Of a DNA stretch of 64,000 nucleotides, positions 55,912-64,000 are shown one piece after another (within the stretch, counting starts at the first letter, position 1; the number at the start of each line of letters is the position of its first letter). A program made the translations under genes and the position numbers. The DNA lies in assembly GCF_000315795.1 (NCBI RefSeq), contig NZ_ANHY01000011.1, positions 114,222 to 178,221 on the forward strand, in the 5' to 3' direction. The notes beneath the pieces were generated by a model. The model was not told the origin of the DNA, ran no database searches, and saw nothing but the letters and a program-made list of their open reading frames with translations. The stretch comes from Caenispirillum salinarum AK4. GTDB lineage: Bacteria > Pseudomonadota > Alphaproteobacteria > Rhodospirillales > Rhodospirillaceae.

Positions 55912-57840
55912 TTGACAGCATCAACCGGGGACGCACCGCCGGAAGCGCGCGCTTCGACGGCGGCCATGGCAGCGGCGGCGCGTCTGGTGGTGCTGTGCGT
56001 GCTTCTGCTCGGCCTGCCGGCGTGCTCCACCATCTCCGACATCACCGAGCGCATCACCGGCGACTCCTCGGTCCAGGGCCTTGAGGAAGGCCAGTCGCCC
56101 GACGACCTGCCCGTGCCCGGCGACTACGGCGACATTCCCTACGAGGTCGACATCACCGGCGCCGACCAGGGCGACCTTGAAGACGCCATGGAGGACGTCG
56201 GACTGCTTTTCCGCCTGCAGGAGGAACCGCCGGGCACGATCCTCGGCCTGCGCCGGCGGCTGGATTCCGACATCGAGAAGTTCCGCGAGGTGCTGCGGTC
56301 CCAGGGCTATTACAAGGGCGAGGTCTCCGGCCGCATCGACCGCGAGGCGGACCCGGTCCAGGTGATCGTCGAGGTCGACCCCGGCCCGCGCTACACCATC
56401 GACGCCTTCACCGTGCACTACCGCGACCAGCCGCCGCCGCAGGGCGCGCCGCTGTCGCTGGCCGACGTGCCGCTGGAGCGCGGCGATCCCGCTGACGCCG
56501 ACACGATCCTGGAGGTGGTGGACGACCTGCCGCAGGCGCTCATGGTGCGCGGCTATCCCTTCGCCAAGGTCGTGGACACCCGCTACACGGTCAACCACGA
56601 CCAGATCGTCCTGCGCGCCGATGTCGGCATGAACACGGGTCCCGCCGCCCGCTTCGGAACGGTGTCCATCTCGGGGCTGGAGGACGTGAAGGAGGACTAC
56701 CTGCACGACCTGACCCCGTGGGAGCCGGGCGACCAGTGGGACGAGGACGAACTGGAAGCCTATCGCGCCGCGCTTCTGTCCACCGGCCTGTTCCGGTCGC
56801 TGCGCCTGACCCACCCCGACCAGCTGGCCGAGGACGGCAGCCTGCCCATCGACATCGAGGCGGTTGAGGCCAAGCACCGCACGCTGGGTGCCGGCGTCCA
56901 CTATTCATCCGACCTGGGCGCCGGCGTCACCGCCTTCTGGGAACACCGCAACTACTTCGGTCGCGACGAGGACATCCGCGTCGAGCTGGACCTGTCGCAG
57001 AAGAACCAGGAACTGACGAGCACCTTCCTCAAGCCCGCCTTCCTGCGCCCCGACCAGTCGCTGGTCGCCGAGGCGACGCTGCAGAACGAGGAAACGGAGG
57101 CCTTCGACCGCCTGGGCTTCGACATGTCCGCAGGCATCGAGCGCTCCGTTGGCGAGTTGTGGACGGTGGGCGGCGGCGGCTCGCTGGAAATCGCCCAGAT
57201 CACCGAATCCGACGAGGACGAGCGCACGATCCTGCTGGCGGGCATCCCGCTCACGGCGCTGCGCGACAGCACCGACAACCCGCTGGACCCGACCGAGGGC
57301 AGCCGCCTCGGCATGTCGTTCACGCCCTACGCCGGCACGGCCGACGGCGCCTTCGTCGCCTTCGCCCGGTCGGAGGTGACGGGGTCGGTCTACTACAGCC
57401 CGCTGGAGAGCGACCGCCTCACCCTCGCCGCTCGCGCGGGTTTCGGCACCATCGCGGGCGAGGACCTCGAAGTCATTCCGGCCGACAAGCGGTTCTACAC
57501 CGGCGGCGGCGGCACGGTGCGCGGCTTCGGATACCAGCTCATCGGCCCGCTCGACGAGAACAACAACCCGACCGGCGGCCGCTCAAAGCTGGAACTGGGG
57601 CTGGAGGCGCGCATCAAGGTGACCGAAAGCATCGGCGTCGTGCCCTTCGCGGACGCCGGCCAGGTGTTCGGCACGCAGCTACCGGACTTCGGCCGGGAGA
57701 TCCGCTATGCCGCCGGCCTGGGCCTGCGCTACTACACCGCCATCGGCCCCATCCGCCTTGACGTGGCGGCACCCATCAATCCGCGCGAGGACGTGGACGA
57801 CGCGTACCAGTTCTACATCAGCATCGGCCAGGCGTTCTGA
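55912..57840 (+). CDS. tamA: TamA, Omp85-family outer-membrane assembly protein
   Basis: 642 aa from a TTG start at 55912, chosen because GGGAGG lies 4 nt before it; an ATG at 55966 has no such site and a frame to 55795 looks non-coding. A signal sequence with core 'LVVLCVLLLGLPAC' ends in a Cys that could be a lipid site, though Pro at -2 is atypical for a lipobox. Then come POTRA-like repeats (about 60-310), for example 'FREVLRSQGYYKGEVSGRI' and 'YRAALLSTGLFRSLRL', and a 16-strand-type Omp85 barrel (about 320-642) with 'RFYTGGGGTVRGFGYQLIGP', the conserved VRGF/Y loop motif, and 'GLGLRYYTAIGPIRLDVA' near the end. The last residue is Phe, as in many outer-membrane barrels. Partner tamB follows after 4 nt. 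Role: assembly of outer-membrane and autotransporter proteins, or lipid transport with TamB. Confidence 0.92.
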   Translation: MTASTGDAPPEARASTAAMAAAARLVVLCVLLLGLPACSTISDITERITGDSSVQGLEEGQSPDDLPVPGDYGDIPYEVDITGADQGDLEDAMEDVGLLFRLQEEPPGTILGLRRRLDSDIEKFREVLRSQGYYKGEVSGRIDREADPVQVIVEVDPGPRYTIDAFTVHYRDQPPPQGAPLSLADVPLERGDPADADTILEVVDDLPQALMVRGYPFAKVVDTRYTVNHDQIVLRADVGMNTGPAARFGTVSISGLEDVKEDYLHDLTPWEPGDQWDEDELEAYRAALLSTGLFRSLRLTHPDQLAEDGSLPIDIEAVEAKHRTLGAGVHYSSDLGAGVTAFWEHRNYFGRDEDIRVELDLSQKNQELTSTFLKPAFLRPDQSLVAEATLQNEETEAFDRLGFDMSAGIERSVGELWTVGGGGSLEIAQITESDEDERTILLAGIPLTALRDSTDNPLDPTEGSRLGMSFTPYAGTADGAFVAFARSEVTGSVYYSPLESDRLTLAARAGFGTIAGEDLEVIPADKRFYTGGGGTVRGFGYQLIGPLDENNNPTGGRSKLELGLEARIKVTESIGVVPFADAGQVFGTQLPDFGREIRYAAGLGLRYYTAIGPIRLDVAAPINPREDVDDAYQFYISIGQAF

Positions 57841-57844
57841 CACC

Positions 57845-60800
57845 ATGACCCCTATTCCAGCCGTTTCCGCCGCGCGCCGCGCGGCCACCGTCCTCCTGCT
57901 GGCGCTCATGCTGTCCATCGGCAGCGGCGCCGGCCAGGACGCCGGTGCGCAGATCTTCGGTACCGACTGGTTCAAGGGAAAGGTGGAGAACCTGCTGTCC
58001 GGCGGCGGGCTCGAAGTGGAGATCGGCGGCCTGGAAGGCCCCCTGCCCGGCGCGGTCACGCTGCGCGACGTCACGGTCTCCGACCCCCAGGGCGTGTTCC
58101 TGCGCCTGCCGCGGGCGACCCTGGACTGGAGCCCGCTCGCCCTGGTGCGCGGGCGCTTCACCATCGACGAGTTGTCGAGCGAGGGCGGCGAGCTTCTGCG
58201 TCTGCCAGACCTGCCGCCCGGAGAGGAACCGCCCCCCGCCGAGGGCACCGGCGACGGCTTCGACCTGGGCGTGCTGGAGCGCCTGCGGGTCGACGTGCTG
58301 AACCTGCAACGGTTCCGCCTGGCGGAACCCGTGCTGGGCGAGGACATGGTGCTGACGGCCGAGGGCAGCCTGGGTCCCGTGGAAGACGGCGACGGCATCC
58401 GCACCGATCTGGTGGTGGAGCGCGTGGACGAACGCGGCGGGCGTGCCGCCGTCTCCGCCACCATCTCGCCGGGCCAGGAACTGGCGCTCGACGTGCAGAT
58501 CGCCGAACCCGCCGGCGGCATCATCGCCCGACTGGCCGACCTGCCCGGCCTACCACCGGTCCAGGTGGCGCTGGAAGGTGCAGGCCCCGCCGCCCGGTGG
58601 TCCGGCGAGCTGTCGGCGGTGGCGGAAGACCTGGCGCAGGTGGAGGGCGACATCACTCTCGGGCTGCCGGCGGGCGGGGAATGGTCCGCCGGTGCCGATC
58701 TGGCCGTTTCCGTCACGCAGAACGCGCCGCCGACATGGCAGGCCCTGGTGCGCGAGTCACTGGCCCTCGCGGTGGACGCCCGCGGCACGGCGGAGGGCAC
58801 CGTCACCGTCAGCACGCTGCGCGCCGCCAACGACGCCTTCTCGCTCACCGGCCAAAACGTGGCGCTGGGGCCCCAGGGGGCGCTGGACGGCACCGTCACG
58901 CTGTCCACCGACGATGCCGACGCGCTCACGGCCCTGGTGGACCTGCCGTTCGAGGCGGGCACCGTGACGGCGGACCTCGACGGCAGCCTGCAGGCGCCGC
59001 AGGCCCTGGTGGATGCCACGCTGCGTCAGGTGGAGACGGGCACCGGCGCCATCGACACCGTGGAGGGCCGTCTGCAACTCAGGGCCGACGGCCCGCCCAC
59101 CGCGCCCGACACGCCGCTGACCGTCAGCGGCGGCGTGACGCTCCTCGGCCTGCCGGAGCCGGCCCCGGACCCGCGCGCCGAGATCGCCATCGACGCCACC
59201 CTGGTCCCCGCCGAGAACCGTCTGGCCGTCCGCCTGCTCCAGGTGGAGAGCGAGAGCTTTCAGGCCGACGCGCAACTGACCGCCGACGTGGCGGAGCTGA
59301 CGGCCGAGGGCGTGGTCAACGTGCGCTCCGACAACCTGGAAACCTTCGGCGCGCTGGCGGGCCTCGACGTGGAAGGCCAGGGCCGGATCGAGGTGGTGCT
59401 GGACCGCGCCGCCGCCACCGGCGCCGTCGACGGCTCCGCACGCATCGCCCTGTCGGACCTGCAATGGGGCGAGGCCACCTATGCCGCCCTGCTGGGCGAC
59501 CACCTGACCGTCATGGCCGACCTGTCGCGCACGGACGAAGGCGCGGTGCGGGTCGGCAACCTGACCATCGACAGCGGCGGCATCAACGGCGGCGGCGAGG
59601 CCGCCCTGCCCGCCGACATGGAAACCATCCAGGCCGCCTTCGTTCTGCAGGTGCCCGAACTGTCGGCCGTCGCCCCCGACGTGGCCGGCGGCATATCCGT
59701 GGACGGGACCGTCAGCGGCCCGCTGACCGCCCCCGACCTCGACGTGGTCGCCACCTCACCCGCCCTGACCGCGAGCGGGCAGCGCCTCACCGACATCCGG
59801 CTGCAGGCCACCGCGCAGGGCCTGGACGCCGCGGGGGCCCAGGGGCGGCTCGCGCTCACCGCCACCGGGCCGGATGGCGCGCCGGTGCGCATCAACACCA
59901 CCTATACAGCGCCGGAGTGGCAGCGCATCATCCTGCGCGACCTGGGCCTGCGGGCCGCCGGCCTGGCGCTCGACGGCGGGCTGACGGTGGCGCTGCCCCC
60001 GGCGCTGGGCATCGAGGGCACCCTGTCGGGCGGCATCGCCAACTGGAGCGCCCTGTCCGGCCTGGCGGGCATGGAGATCGACGGCTCCGGCTCGGGCCTG
60101 ACGCTGACCTTCAACGACACCGGCCAGGGCCAGCGCGTCGCCGCGCAACTCTCCGCCGACCGCCTGGCGCTGCCGGCCGAGGATGTGCGGGTCCGCGACC
60201 TGCTGCTGGAGGCGCGGCTGGGGAACCTGTTCACCGCGCCCAGCGTCACCGCCGACCTGACCACCGATGCCGGCGCCGCTGCCGGGCTTTCGTGGAACCG
60301 GGCGGCCGTCGGGCTGGACGGCGACCTTCAGGCGGGGACCATCACCGCGAGCCTGCAGGGACCGACGGAGCTGGAGACCCAGGGGCGCTACAACCTTCAG
60401 GACGACCGACTGGTGCTGGAAGGCTTCCGCGTCCAGGACGACGCGACGGGACTGGGCGCCCGCCTCACGCAGCCCGCCACCATCTCGTTCGGCGGCGGCG
60501 ATCTGGGCGTCTCCGACCTGCGGCTGGCGCTGGACGGGCGCGGGATGGTGGCCGTCGATGCCGCCCTCGGCCCCCAGCGCGTGGCCCTCGACCTGCGGGT
60601 GGACGGCGTGCCGCTGGAAACGGCCGAGCCGTTCCTCGGCGACGGGATGGTGCCGACGGGCGTGGTGGACGCCCGCATCGACATCGCCGGTCCGCCGAGC
60701 AATCCCACCGGCACGGTGACCGCCCGCATTCCCGACCTCGCCATTCCCGAGGCCGAAATCCGCGGCCTGTCGCTGGACGTGACCGGCGACCTGCGCAACG

Positions 60801-62218
60801 AGCGCCTGGAACTGCGCGCCCAACTGGGCGGCGTACGGGCGGAGGAGGCCGTGGCGACCGCCTCCATCCCCGTGGCCTTCTCGCCCCAGGGCATCCCGTC
60901 GCTGCCCGAGACCCAGCCCATCGAGGCGCTGGTGAACTGGCGCGGCCGGCTGGAGAACATCTGGCCGCTGGTGCCCGTGGTGGGCCACCGGCTCTACGGC
61001 GAGGGCTTCGTGCGCGCCGGCGTCACCGGTACGATCGAGGAGCCCGAGCTGGCCGCCGAAGCCCGCATCACCAACGGCCGCTACGAAAACCTGGAATACG
61101 GCACGGTGCTGACCAACCTGCGGCTGGAGGCCGACCGCCGCCCCGACGGCACCGTCGCACTCACGCTGACCGGCGACGATGCCGGGCGGGGCACGCTGCG
61201 GCTGGACGCGCGTGCCGACCTGACCGACGAGGGCGGACTGGTGATCGACGCCGACGGCGGCTTCCAGCGGGCGACGCTGGTGCGCCGCGACGACCTGCGC
61301 GCGACCGTCTCGGGCGACCTGGGCTTCCAGGGGCCGCTGGACGGCGGCACCTTCACCGCCGACCTGACGGTGAACGAGGGACTCCTGCGGCTCATCAACA
61401 CGCTTGGTGGCGGCGTCACCACACTGGACGTGGTGGAGGAAGGCGGCGAGCAGGCCGGCCTTCCCGTGGAGACGGACCCGGAGGCGCTGCAGGCGGCCGA
61501 GGCGCCGGTGGTCATCGGCCTGGACATCTCGGTCACCATTCCCAACCAGTTCTATGTCCGCGGCCGCGGGCTTGAGTCCGAATGGAGCGGCGCGCTGCGT
61601 ATCACCGGCACCACCAACGCGCCGCAGATGGTGGGCCAGATCCAGGTGGTGCGCGGGCAGTTCGACCTGGTGGGCAACACCTTCACCTTTACCGAGGGCG
61701 AGGTGGACCTGACCGGCGGGCAGCGCATCAATCCGCGCCTGAACATCGAGGCCGCCAACGAGACCGCCGGCGACGTCACGGCCATAATCGCCGTCTCGGG
61801 CACGGCGCGCGACCCGGAGATCCAGCTGACCAGCATCCCGCCCCTGCCCGAGGACGAGGTCATGGCGCGCGTCCTGTTCGGCGCGGGGCTGGAAGACCTG
61901 GGCCCCGTGGAAGCCCTGCAGGCCGCCAACGCCGTGCGGGTGCTCAGCGGGCTGGGCGGCGGCGGGCCGGGCATCACCGAAGTGATCGCCAGCACCATCG
62001 GCGTCGACACCATCCGCCTGGCCGGCGGCGAGGACGGGCCGGCGCTGGAGATCGGCAAGTACATCACCGAAGACGTCTATGTGGGCGTTGAACAGGGGGT
62101 CGGCGCCGAGTCCACCGGCGTGAACGTGGAAGTGCAGCTTACCCCCAGCATCAGCGTGGAGGGCCGAACCAGCACGCGCGGCAGCGACGTCGGCGTGAAC
62201 TGGAGCCGTGACTATTGA
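57845..62218 (+). CDS. tamB: TamB, inner-membrane-anchored periplasmic beta-helix protein
   Basis: 1457 aa, starting 4 nt after tamA. N-terminal hydrophobic signal-anchor (about 8-32), then a very long repetitive beta-strand region typical of AsmA-like/TamB bridge proteins ('LEVEIGGLEGPLPGAVTLRDVTVSDPQGVFLRLPRATLDW' pattern near the start), ending in the DUF490/TamB C-terminal domain (about the last 350 residues), with 'GQIQVVRGQFDLVGNTFTF' and 'PPLPEDEVMARVLFG' as hallmarks. The C-terminus ends 'GVNWSRDY', the usual aromatic end. Family knowledge: TamB spans the periplasm from the inner membrane to TamA and is linked to phospholipid transport and barrel assembly. Length is normal. It is co-transcribed with tamA and probably with the small gene behind it. 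Confidence 0.94.
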   Translation: MTPIPAVSAARRAATVLLLALMLSIGSGAGQDAGAQIFGTDWFKGKVENLLSGGGLEVEIGGLEGPLPGAVTLRDVTVSDPQGVFLRLPRATLDWSPLALVRGRFTIDELSSEGGELLRLPDLPPGEEPPPAEGTGDGFDLGVLERLRVDVLNLQRFRLAEPVLGEDMVLTAEGSLGPVEDGDGIRTDLVVERVDERGGRAAVSATISPGQELALDVQIAEPAGGIIARLADLPGLPPVQVALEGAGPAARWSGELSAVAEDLAQVEGDITLGLPAGGEWSAGADLAVSVTQNAPPTWQALVRESLALAVDARGTAEGTVTVSTLRAANDAFSLTGQNVALGPQGALDGTVTLSTDDADALTALVDLPFEAGTVTADLDGSLQAPQALVDATLRQVETGTGAIDTVEGRLQLRADGPPTAPDTPLTVSGGVTLLGLPEPAPDPRAEIAIDATLVPAENRLAVRLLQVESESFQADAQLTADVAELTAEGVVNVRSDNLETFGALAGLDVEGQGRIEVVLDRAAATGAVDGSARIALSDLQWGEATYAALLGDHLTVMADLSRTDEGAVRVGNLTIDSGGINGGGEAALPADMETIQAAFVLQVPELSAVAPDVAGGISVDGTVSGPLTAPDLDVVATSPALTASGQRLTDIRLQATAQGLDAAGAQGRLALTATGPDGAPVRINTTYTAPEWQRIILRDLGLRAAGLALDGGLTVALPPALGIEGTLSGGIANWSALSGLAGMEIDGSGSGLTLTFNDTGQGQRVAAQLSADRLALPAEDVRVRDLLLEARLGNLFTAPSVTADLTTDAGAAAGLSWNRAAVGLDGDLQAGTITASLQGPTELETQGRYNLQDDRLVLEGFRVQDDATGLGARLTQPATISFGGGDLGVSDLRLALDGRGMVAVDAALGPQRVALDLRVDGVPLETAEPFLGDGMVPTGVVDARIDIAGPPSNPTGTVTARIPDLAIPEAEIRGLSLDVTGDLRNERLELRAQLGGVRAEEAVATASIPVAFSPQGIPSLPETQPIEALVNWRGRLENIWPLVPVVGHRLYGEGFVRAGVTGTIEEPELAAEARITNGRYENLEYGTVLTNLRLEADRRPDGTVALTLTGDDAGRGTLRLDARADLTDEGGLVIDADGGFQRATLVRRDDLRATVSGDLGFQGPLDGGTFTADLTVNEGLLRLINTLGGGVTTLDVVEEGGEQAGLPVETDPEALQAAEAPVVIGLDISVTIPNQFYVRGRGLESEWSGALRITGTTNAPQMVGQIQVVRGQFDLVGNTFTFTEGEVDLTGGQRINPRLNIEAANETAGDVTAIIAVSGTARDPEIQLTSIPPLPEDEVMARVLFGAGLEDLGPVEALQAANAVRVLSGLGGGGPGITEVIASTIGVDTIRLAGGEDGPALEIGKYITEDVYVGVEQGVGAESTGVNVEVQLTPSISVEGRTSTRGSDVGVNWSRDY

Positions 62219-62279
62219 GGCGGCAACGGCCGACCTGATATGGGTGTTTACCCCAAACGGCTTATGCAGCGAGGTTTAC

Positions 62280-62705
62280 GTGTCGACCTGGGTGGACGAG
62301 GAATTGCTGAACGATGCCTTCAACGAAGGGCTCGGGCTGCTGGAACGCGCCCGCGCCTTCGTGGGCACCGGCAACGCCGCCCTGGCACCGGCGGAAGCGA
62401 CGCCGCTCGACCGCATCCGGCTGGCCCGCGATATGTCGCGCGTGACCAGCATGGCGACCTGCTGCATGGGCCTGCTGCTGCTCTACCGCGCCGTGGCCGA
62501 CGGGCAGATGGATCGGGATGAAATGCAGGACGAGTCGCGCCGCCTGCTGGCCGAGGTCGGCGCCAACCTGCCCGACCCGGCGACGCCGCATCCCCACGTG
62601 CCGCAGCTCGAGCGCCTCATCAACGACGGCCACCACCTGTTCGCGCGGCTGGAGCGCCTGCAGAACCTGTTCGACACGGGCGGCGGCGGACTGCGGCTGT
62701 CCTGA
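62280..62705 (+). CDS. DUF1465-family protein (RcdA-like)
   Basis: 141 aa if started at the GTG at 62280, which has GAGG 7 nt upstream and gives a typical family N-terminus; a GTG at 62208 (overlapping tamB by 11 nt) would add 24 residues with a poorer site. The core, 'AFNEGLGLLERARAFVG' and 'LARDMSRVTSMATCCMGLLLLYRAVADGQMDRDEM', follows the all-helical DUF1465 pattern. Family knowledge: this family includes RcdA of Caulobacter, an adaptor that helps ClpXP degrade CtrA in the cell cycle; related DUF1465 proteins are common in Alphaproteobacteria. Two adjacent Cys residues in the central helix are unusual. Function here is by family only. Confidence 0.7.
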   Translation: MSTWVDEELLNDAFNEGLGLLERARAFVGTGNAALAPAEATPLDRIRLARDMSRVTSMATCCMGLLLLYRAVADGQMDRDEMQDESRRLLAEVGANLPDPATPHPHVPQLERLINDGHHLFARLERLQNLFDTGGGGLRLS

Positions 62706-62726
62706 CAGGGGCGGCGGGCGTGCCCG

Positions 62727-63794
62727 TCACCCGGCGTCCAACAGCTGGCGCAGGCACTCCGCCAGCTTTTCCGGAGACGCCGGCTTGCGCAGCAGCATGT
62801 CGATGGCGCCGTCGGGCATGGCGGCGGTGTCCGGCTCGCGTCCCGAAAGCGCGATCGTGAAGACCTGAGGCCAGTCCCGCGCCAGCCGGTCGAGCAACAC
62901 TTCCCCCGGCCCGTCCGGCAGGGACAGGTCGGTCACCACCGCGTCGGGAACCTCGGCCTCCAGCGCCGCCAGGGCCTCGGCGACGCTGCCGCGGACGGTC
63001 GTGGGAAAACCGTGATCGGTCAGCCGCTCGGCCATCATCTCGCCGATGAGGGCCTCGTCCTCCACAAGCAACACCCGCACCGGACGGTCCGGCGGCGACG
63101 CCGCCGGCTCGTGCCGCACGGCGGGCGCGGTGACCGCAGGCAGGTGAAGGATCAGGCCCGAAGCAGCCGGCAGGCGCCGCCCGGCCAGCGCCCGCGCCAC
63201 CGCCACCGCATGGCCGCCGAACGCCGCCTTTCCCAGCGGGCGGTCGTCCTCGATCGTCAACACCACGCCGGCGTTCGGGCCGCACCCTGGCTCCGCCGCC
63301 GGCGCCGGCGCAGGCGTCAGCGAGATGGCGATGCGCTCCCGCGCAGCCCCCAACGACTCGTGCAGCAGGGCCACGCCGAGCAGCATGAGCAGCCCGTCCG
63401 GCCCTTCGATCACCACCTCCGCCACCTCCGGCGCGGCGGCGAGGCTGACGGCCGGAGCGCCGCGCGCCGCCGTCAGCGGGTCCAGCAGTTCCAGCGCCGC
63501 GTGCAGAACGGGCACCACCGGCTGCGCCCGCACCGGCCCCCGCCCGGCCCGCGCCAGGCCGTCGAGGCCCTGGAAGATCGCCTCCAGCCGCGCCACCTGG
63601 TCGACCACCACCTCGGCGGCGGCCGCGTCCAGCCCGACCTGGCCCTCGGGGCGCTCGGCGGCGAGGCGCATGATCGTCAGGGGCTGGCCGATGGCGTGGA
63701 TCAGGCTGCCCGTGACGGCTCCGAGCACCGCATCGCGGGCGGCCTCTACGTCCGGGGGAACGACGGGCCGGCGGGTGGCGTCGGAACGGATCAC
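62727..63794 (-). CDS. receiver-domain protein with degenerate histidine-kinase core
   Basis: 355 aa from GTG 63794, preceded by AGGAGG with 6-nt spacing; a longer frame to 63869 has no such site. Residues 20-100 look like a DHp dimerisation helix with His33 in 'SLIHAIGQPLTIMRL', resembling the 'HELxQPL' H-box. Residues about 105-235 take the place of an ATP-binding domain, but N- and G-box residues are not recognisable, so ATPase activity is doubtful. Residues about 240-355 are a complete receiver: acidic pair in 'VLLVEDEALIGEMM', phospho-acceptor Asp in 'VVTDLSLPDG' and Lys in 'LLRKPAS'. It may be a phosphotransfer scaffold or an atypical hybrid sensor lacking its own input domain. No output domain is seen. 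It converges with the DUF1465 gene. Confidence 0.75.
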   Translation of the reverse strand: MIRSDATRRPVVPPDVEAARDAVLGAVTGSLIHAIGQPLTIMRLAAERPEGQVGLDAAAAEVVVDQVARLEAIFQGLDGLARAGRGPVRAQPVVPVLHAALELLDPLTAARGAPAVSLAAAPEVAEVVIEGPDGLLMLLGVALLHESLGAARERIAISLTPAPAPAAEPGCGPNAGVVLTIEDDRPLGKAAFGGHAVAVARALAGRRLPAASGLILHLPAVTAPAVRHEPAASPPDRPVRVLLVEDEALIGEMMAERLTDHGFPTTVRGSVAEALAALEAEVPDAVVTDLSLPDGPGEVLLDRLARDWPQVFTIALSGREPDTAAMPDGAIDMLLRKPASPEKLAECLRQLLDAG

Positions 63795-63800
63795 GAGGAG

Positions 63801-63806
63801 CCTCCT
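63801..63806 (-). promoter_or_regulatory. ribosome binding site deciding the receiver-protein start
   Basis: AGGAGG on the minus strand, 6 nt before the GTG at 63794. It shows that translation starts there rather than at the upstream ATG at 63869. Confidence 0.8.
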
Positions 63807-63873
63807 GCGGGGCGCGAACGGATGATGAAGGGCACTGTGGAAACCACCTTTCCGGCGGCATGGGTCCAATACG

Positions 63874-63903
63874 AAAAAGACCGGCTCGGTGGCCGGTCTT
63901 TTT
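63874..63903 (-). terminator. Rho-independent terminator of the tRNA-Asp gene
   Basis: A perfect 12-bp stem (arm AAAAAGACCGGC, 63874-63885, with 63892-63903) around a 6-nt loop, with T-runs at both ends depending on strand. It lies 19 nt downstream of the tRNA 3' end on the minus strand. Confidence 0.88.
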
Positions 63904-63922
63904 TCGAAAGTTCGAAGCCTGG

Positions 63923-63999
63923 TGGCGCGAGTGACGGGGCTCGAACCCGCGACCTCCGGCGTGACAGGCCGGCACTCTAACCAACTGAGCTACACCCGC
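63923..63999 (-). tRNA. tRNA-Asp (anticodon GTC)
   Basis: The minus strand folds into a complete 77-nt cloverleaf. The acceptor stem is GCGGGTG with CACTCGC (one G-T pair), the D-loop contains AGCTCAGTTGGTTAGAG, and the anticodon arm CCGGCCTGTCACGCCGG has GTC at 63963-63965. The T-arm has GGTTCGAGCCC, and the CCA end is encoded in the genome (63923-63925). The G34-T35-C36 anticodon and the G73 discriminator fit aspartate. Confidence 0.97.
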
Positions 64000-64000
64000 A

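Noticed and set aside
63923..63999. tRNA-Asp as an attachment site for a genomic island carrying the cluster
   Set aside because: There is no integrase, no repeat of the tRNA 3' end was noticed elsewhere in the window, and TamA/TamB and other household genes lie between the tRNA and the cluster.

Overview
The window is high-GC DNA, tightly packed and mostly on the + strand. TamA/TamB, a DUF1465 (RcdA-type) protein, a TAXI TRAP binding protein and a DUF697 protein suggest an alphaproteobacterium, plausibly Rhodospirillales-like. That placement is inferred from gene families, not from a marker gene.

Layout. (1) 1-2954: the 3' end of a TAXI-family solute-binding protein, a 59-aa two-helix membrane protein, an SPFH/prohibitin-like protein with a long Ala/Pro/Gly-rich tail, and a DUF697 membrane protein followed by a hairpin. 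(2) 3003-3439: a leader with no clear gene except a possible 38-residue ORF that ends in an ATGA overlap with the first synthase. (3) 3440-52769: one co-directional operon of six genes (gaps of 1 nt or overlaps of 4-8 nt) encoding a hybrid PKS/NRPS assembly line of about 49 kb. (4) 52802-53620: a secreted PHB-depolymerase-like esterase, then a strong shared terminator. (5) 53675-55512: a Prx5-type peroxiredoxin (-), a GlcG/HbpS-like protein (+) and a MarR regulator (-). (6) 55562-55619: an inverted-repeat pair upstream of marR. (7) 55912-62705: tamA, tamB and a DUF1465 gene. (8) 62727-63794 (-): a receiver protein with a degenerate kinase core. (9) 63923-63999 (-): tRNA-Asp(GTC).

The assembly line. 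Protein 1 (2680 aa) is FAAL-ACP-KS-AT-DH-psiKR-ER-KR-ACP: it activates a fatty acid and carries out one fully reducing extension. Protein 2 (3372 aa) is KS-AT-ACP-ACP-aminotransferase-luciferase-type monooxygenase-C-(degenerate A)-PCP-C. It should convert the next beta-ketoacyl chain to a beta-amino, probably alpha-hydroxylated, acyl chain, like the AMT+MOX pair of microginin and puwainaphycin synthetases. Protein 3 (2178 aa) is A(with an inserted methyltransferase)-PCP-C-A-PCP-TE. Protein 4 is a type II thioesterase. Protein 5 (5007 aa) starts with half a C domain and has five A-PCP modules. Protein 6 (2960 aa) is C-A-PCP-E-C-A-PCP-C. Proteins 2 and 6 both end in an unpaired C domain, while 3 and 5 both start with an A domain lacking a complete C. 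The only order that uses every domain is 1-2-5-6-3, with the TE of protein 3 last, so gene order and assembly order would differ. Hand-read A codes suggest Val/Ile, Thr, three uncertain residues (one Pro-like), D-Ala, Asn-like, Asn (methylated in cis?) and one more Pro-like residue. The product would be an iturin/microginin/puwainaphycin-like lipopeptide. No MbtH, PPTase, transporter or pathway regulator is visible in the window.
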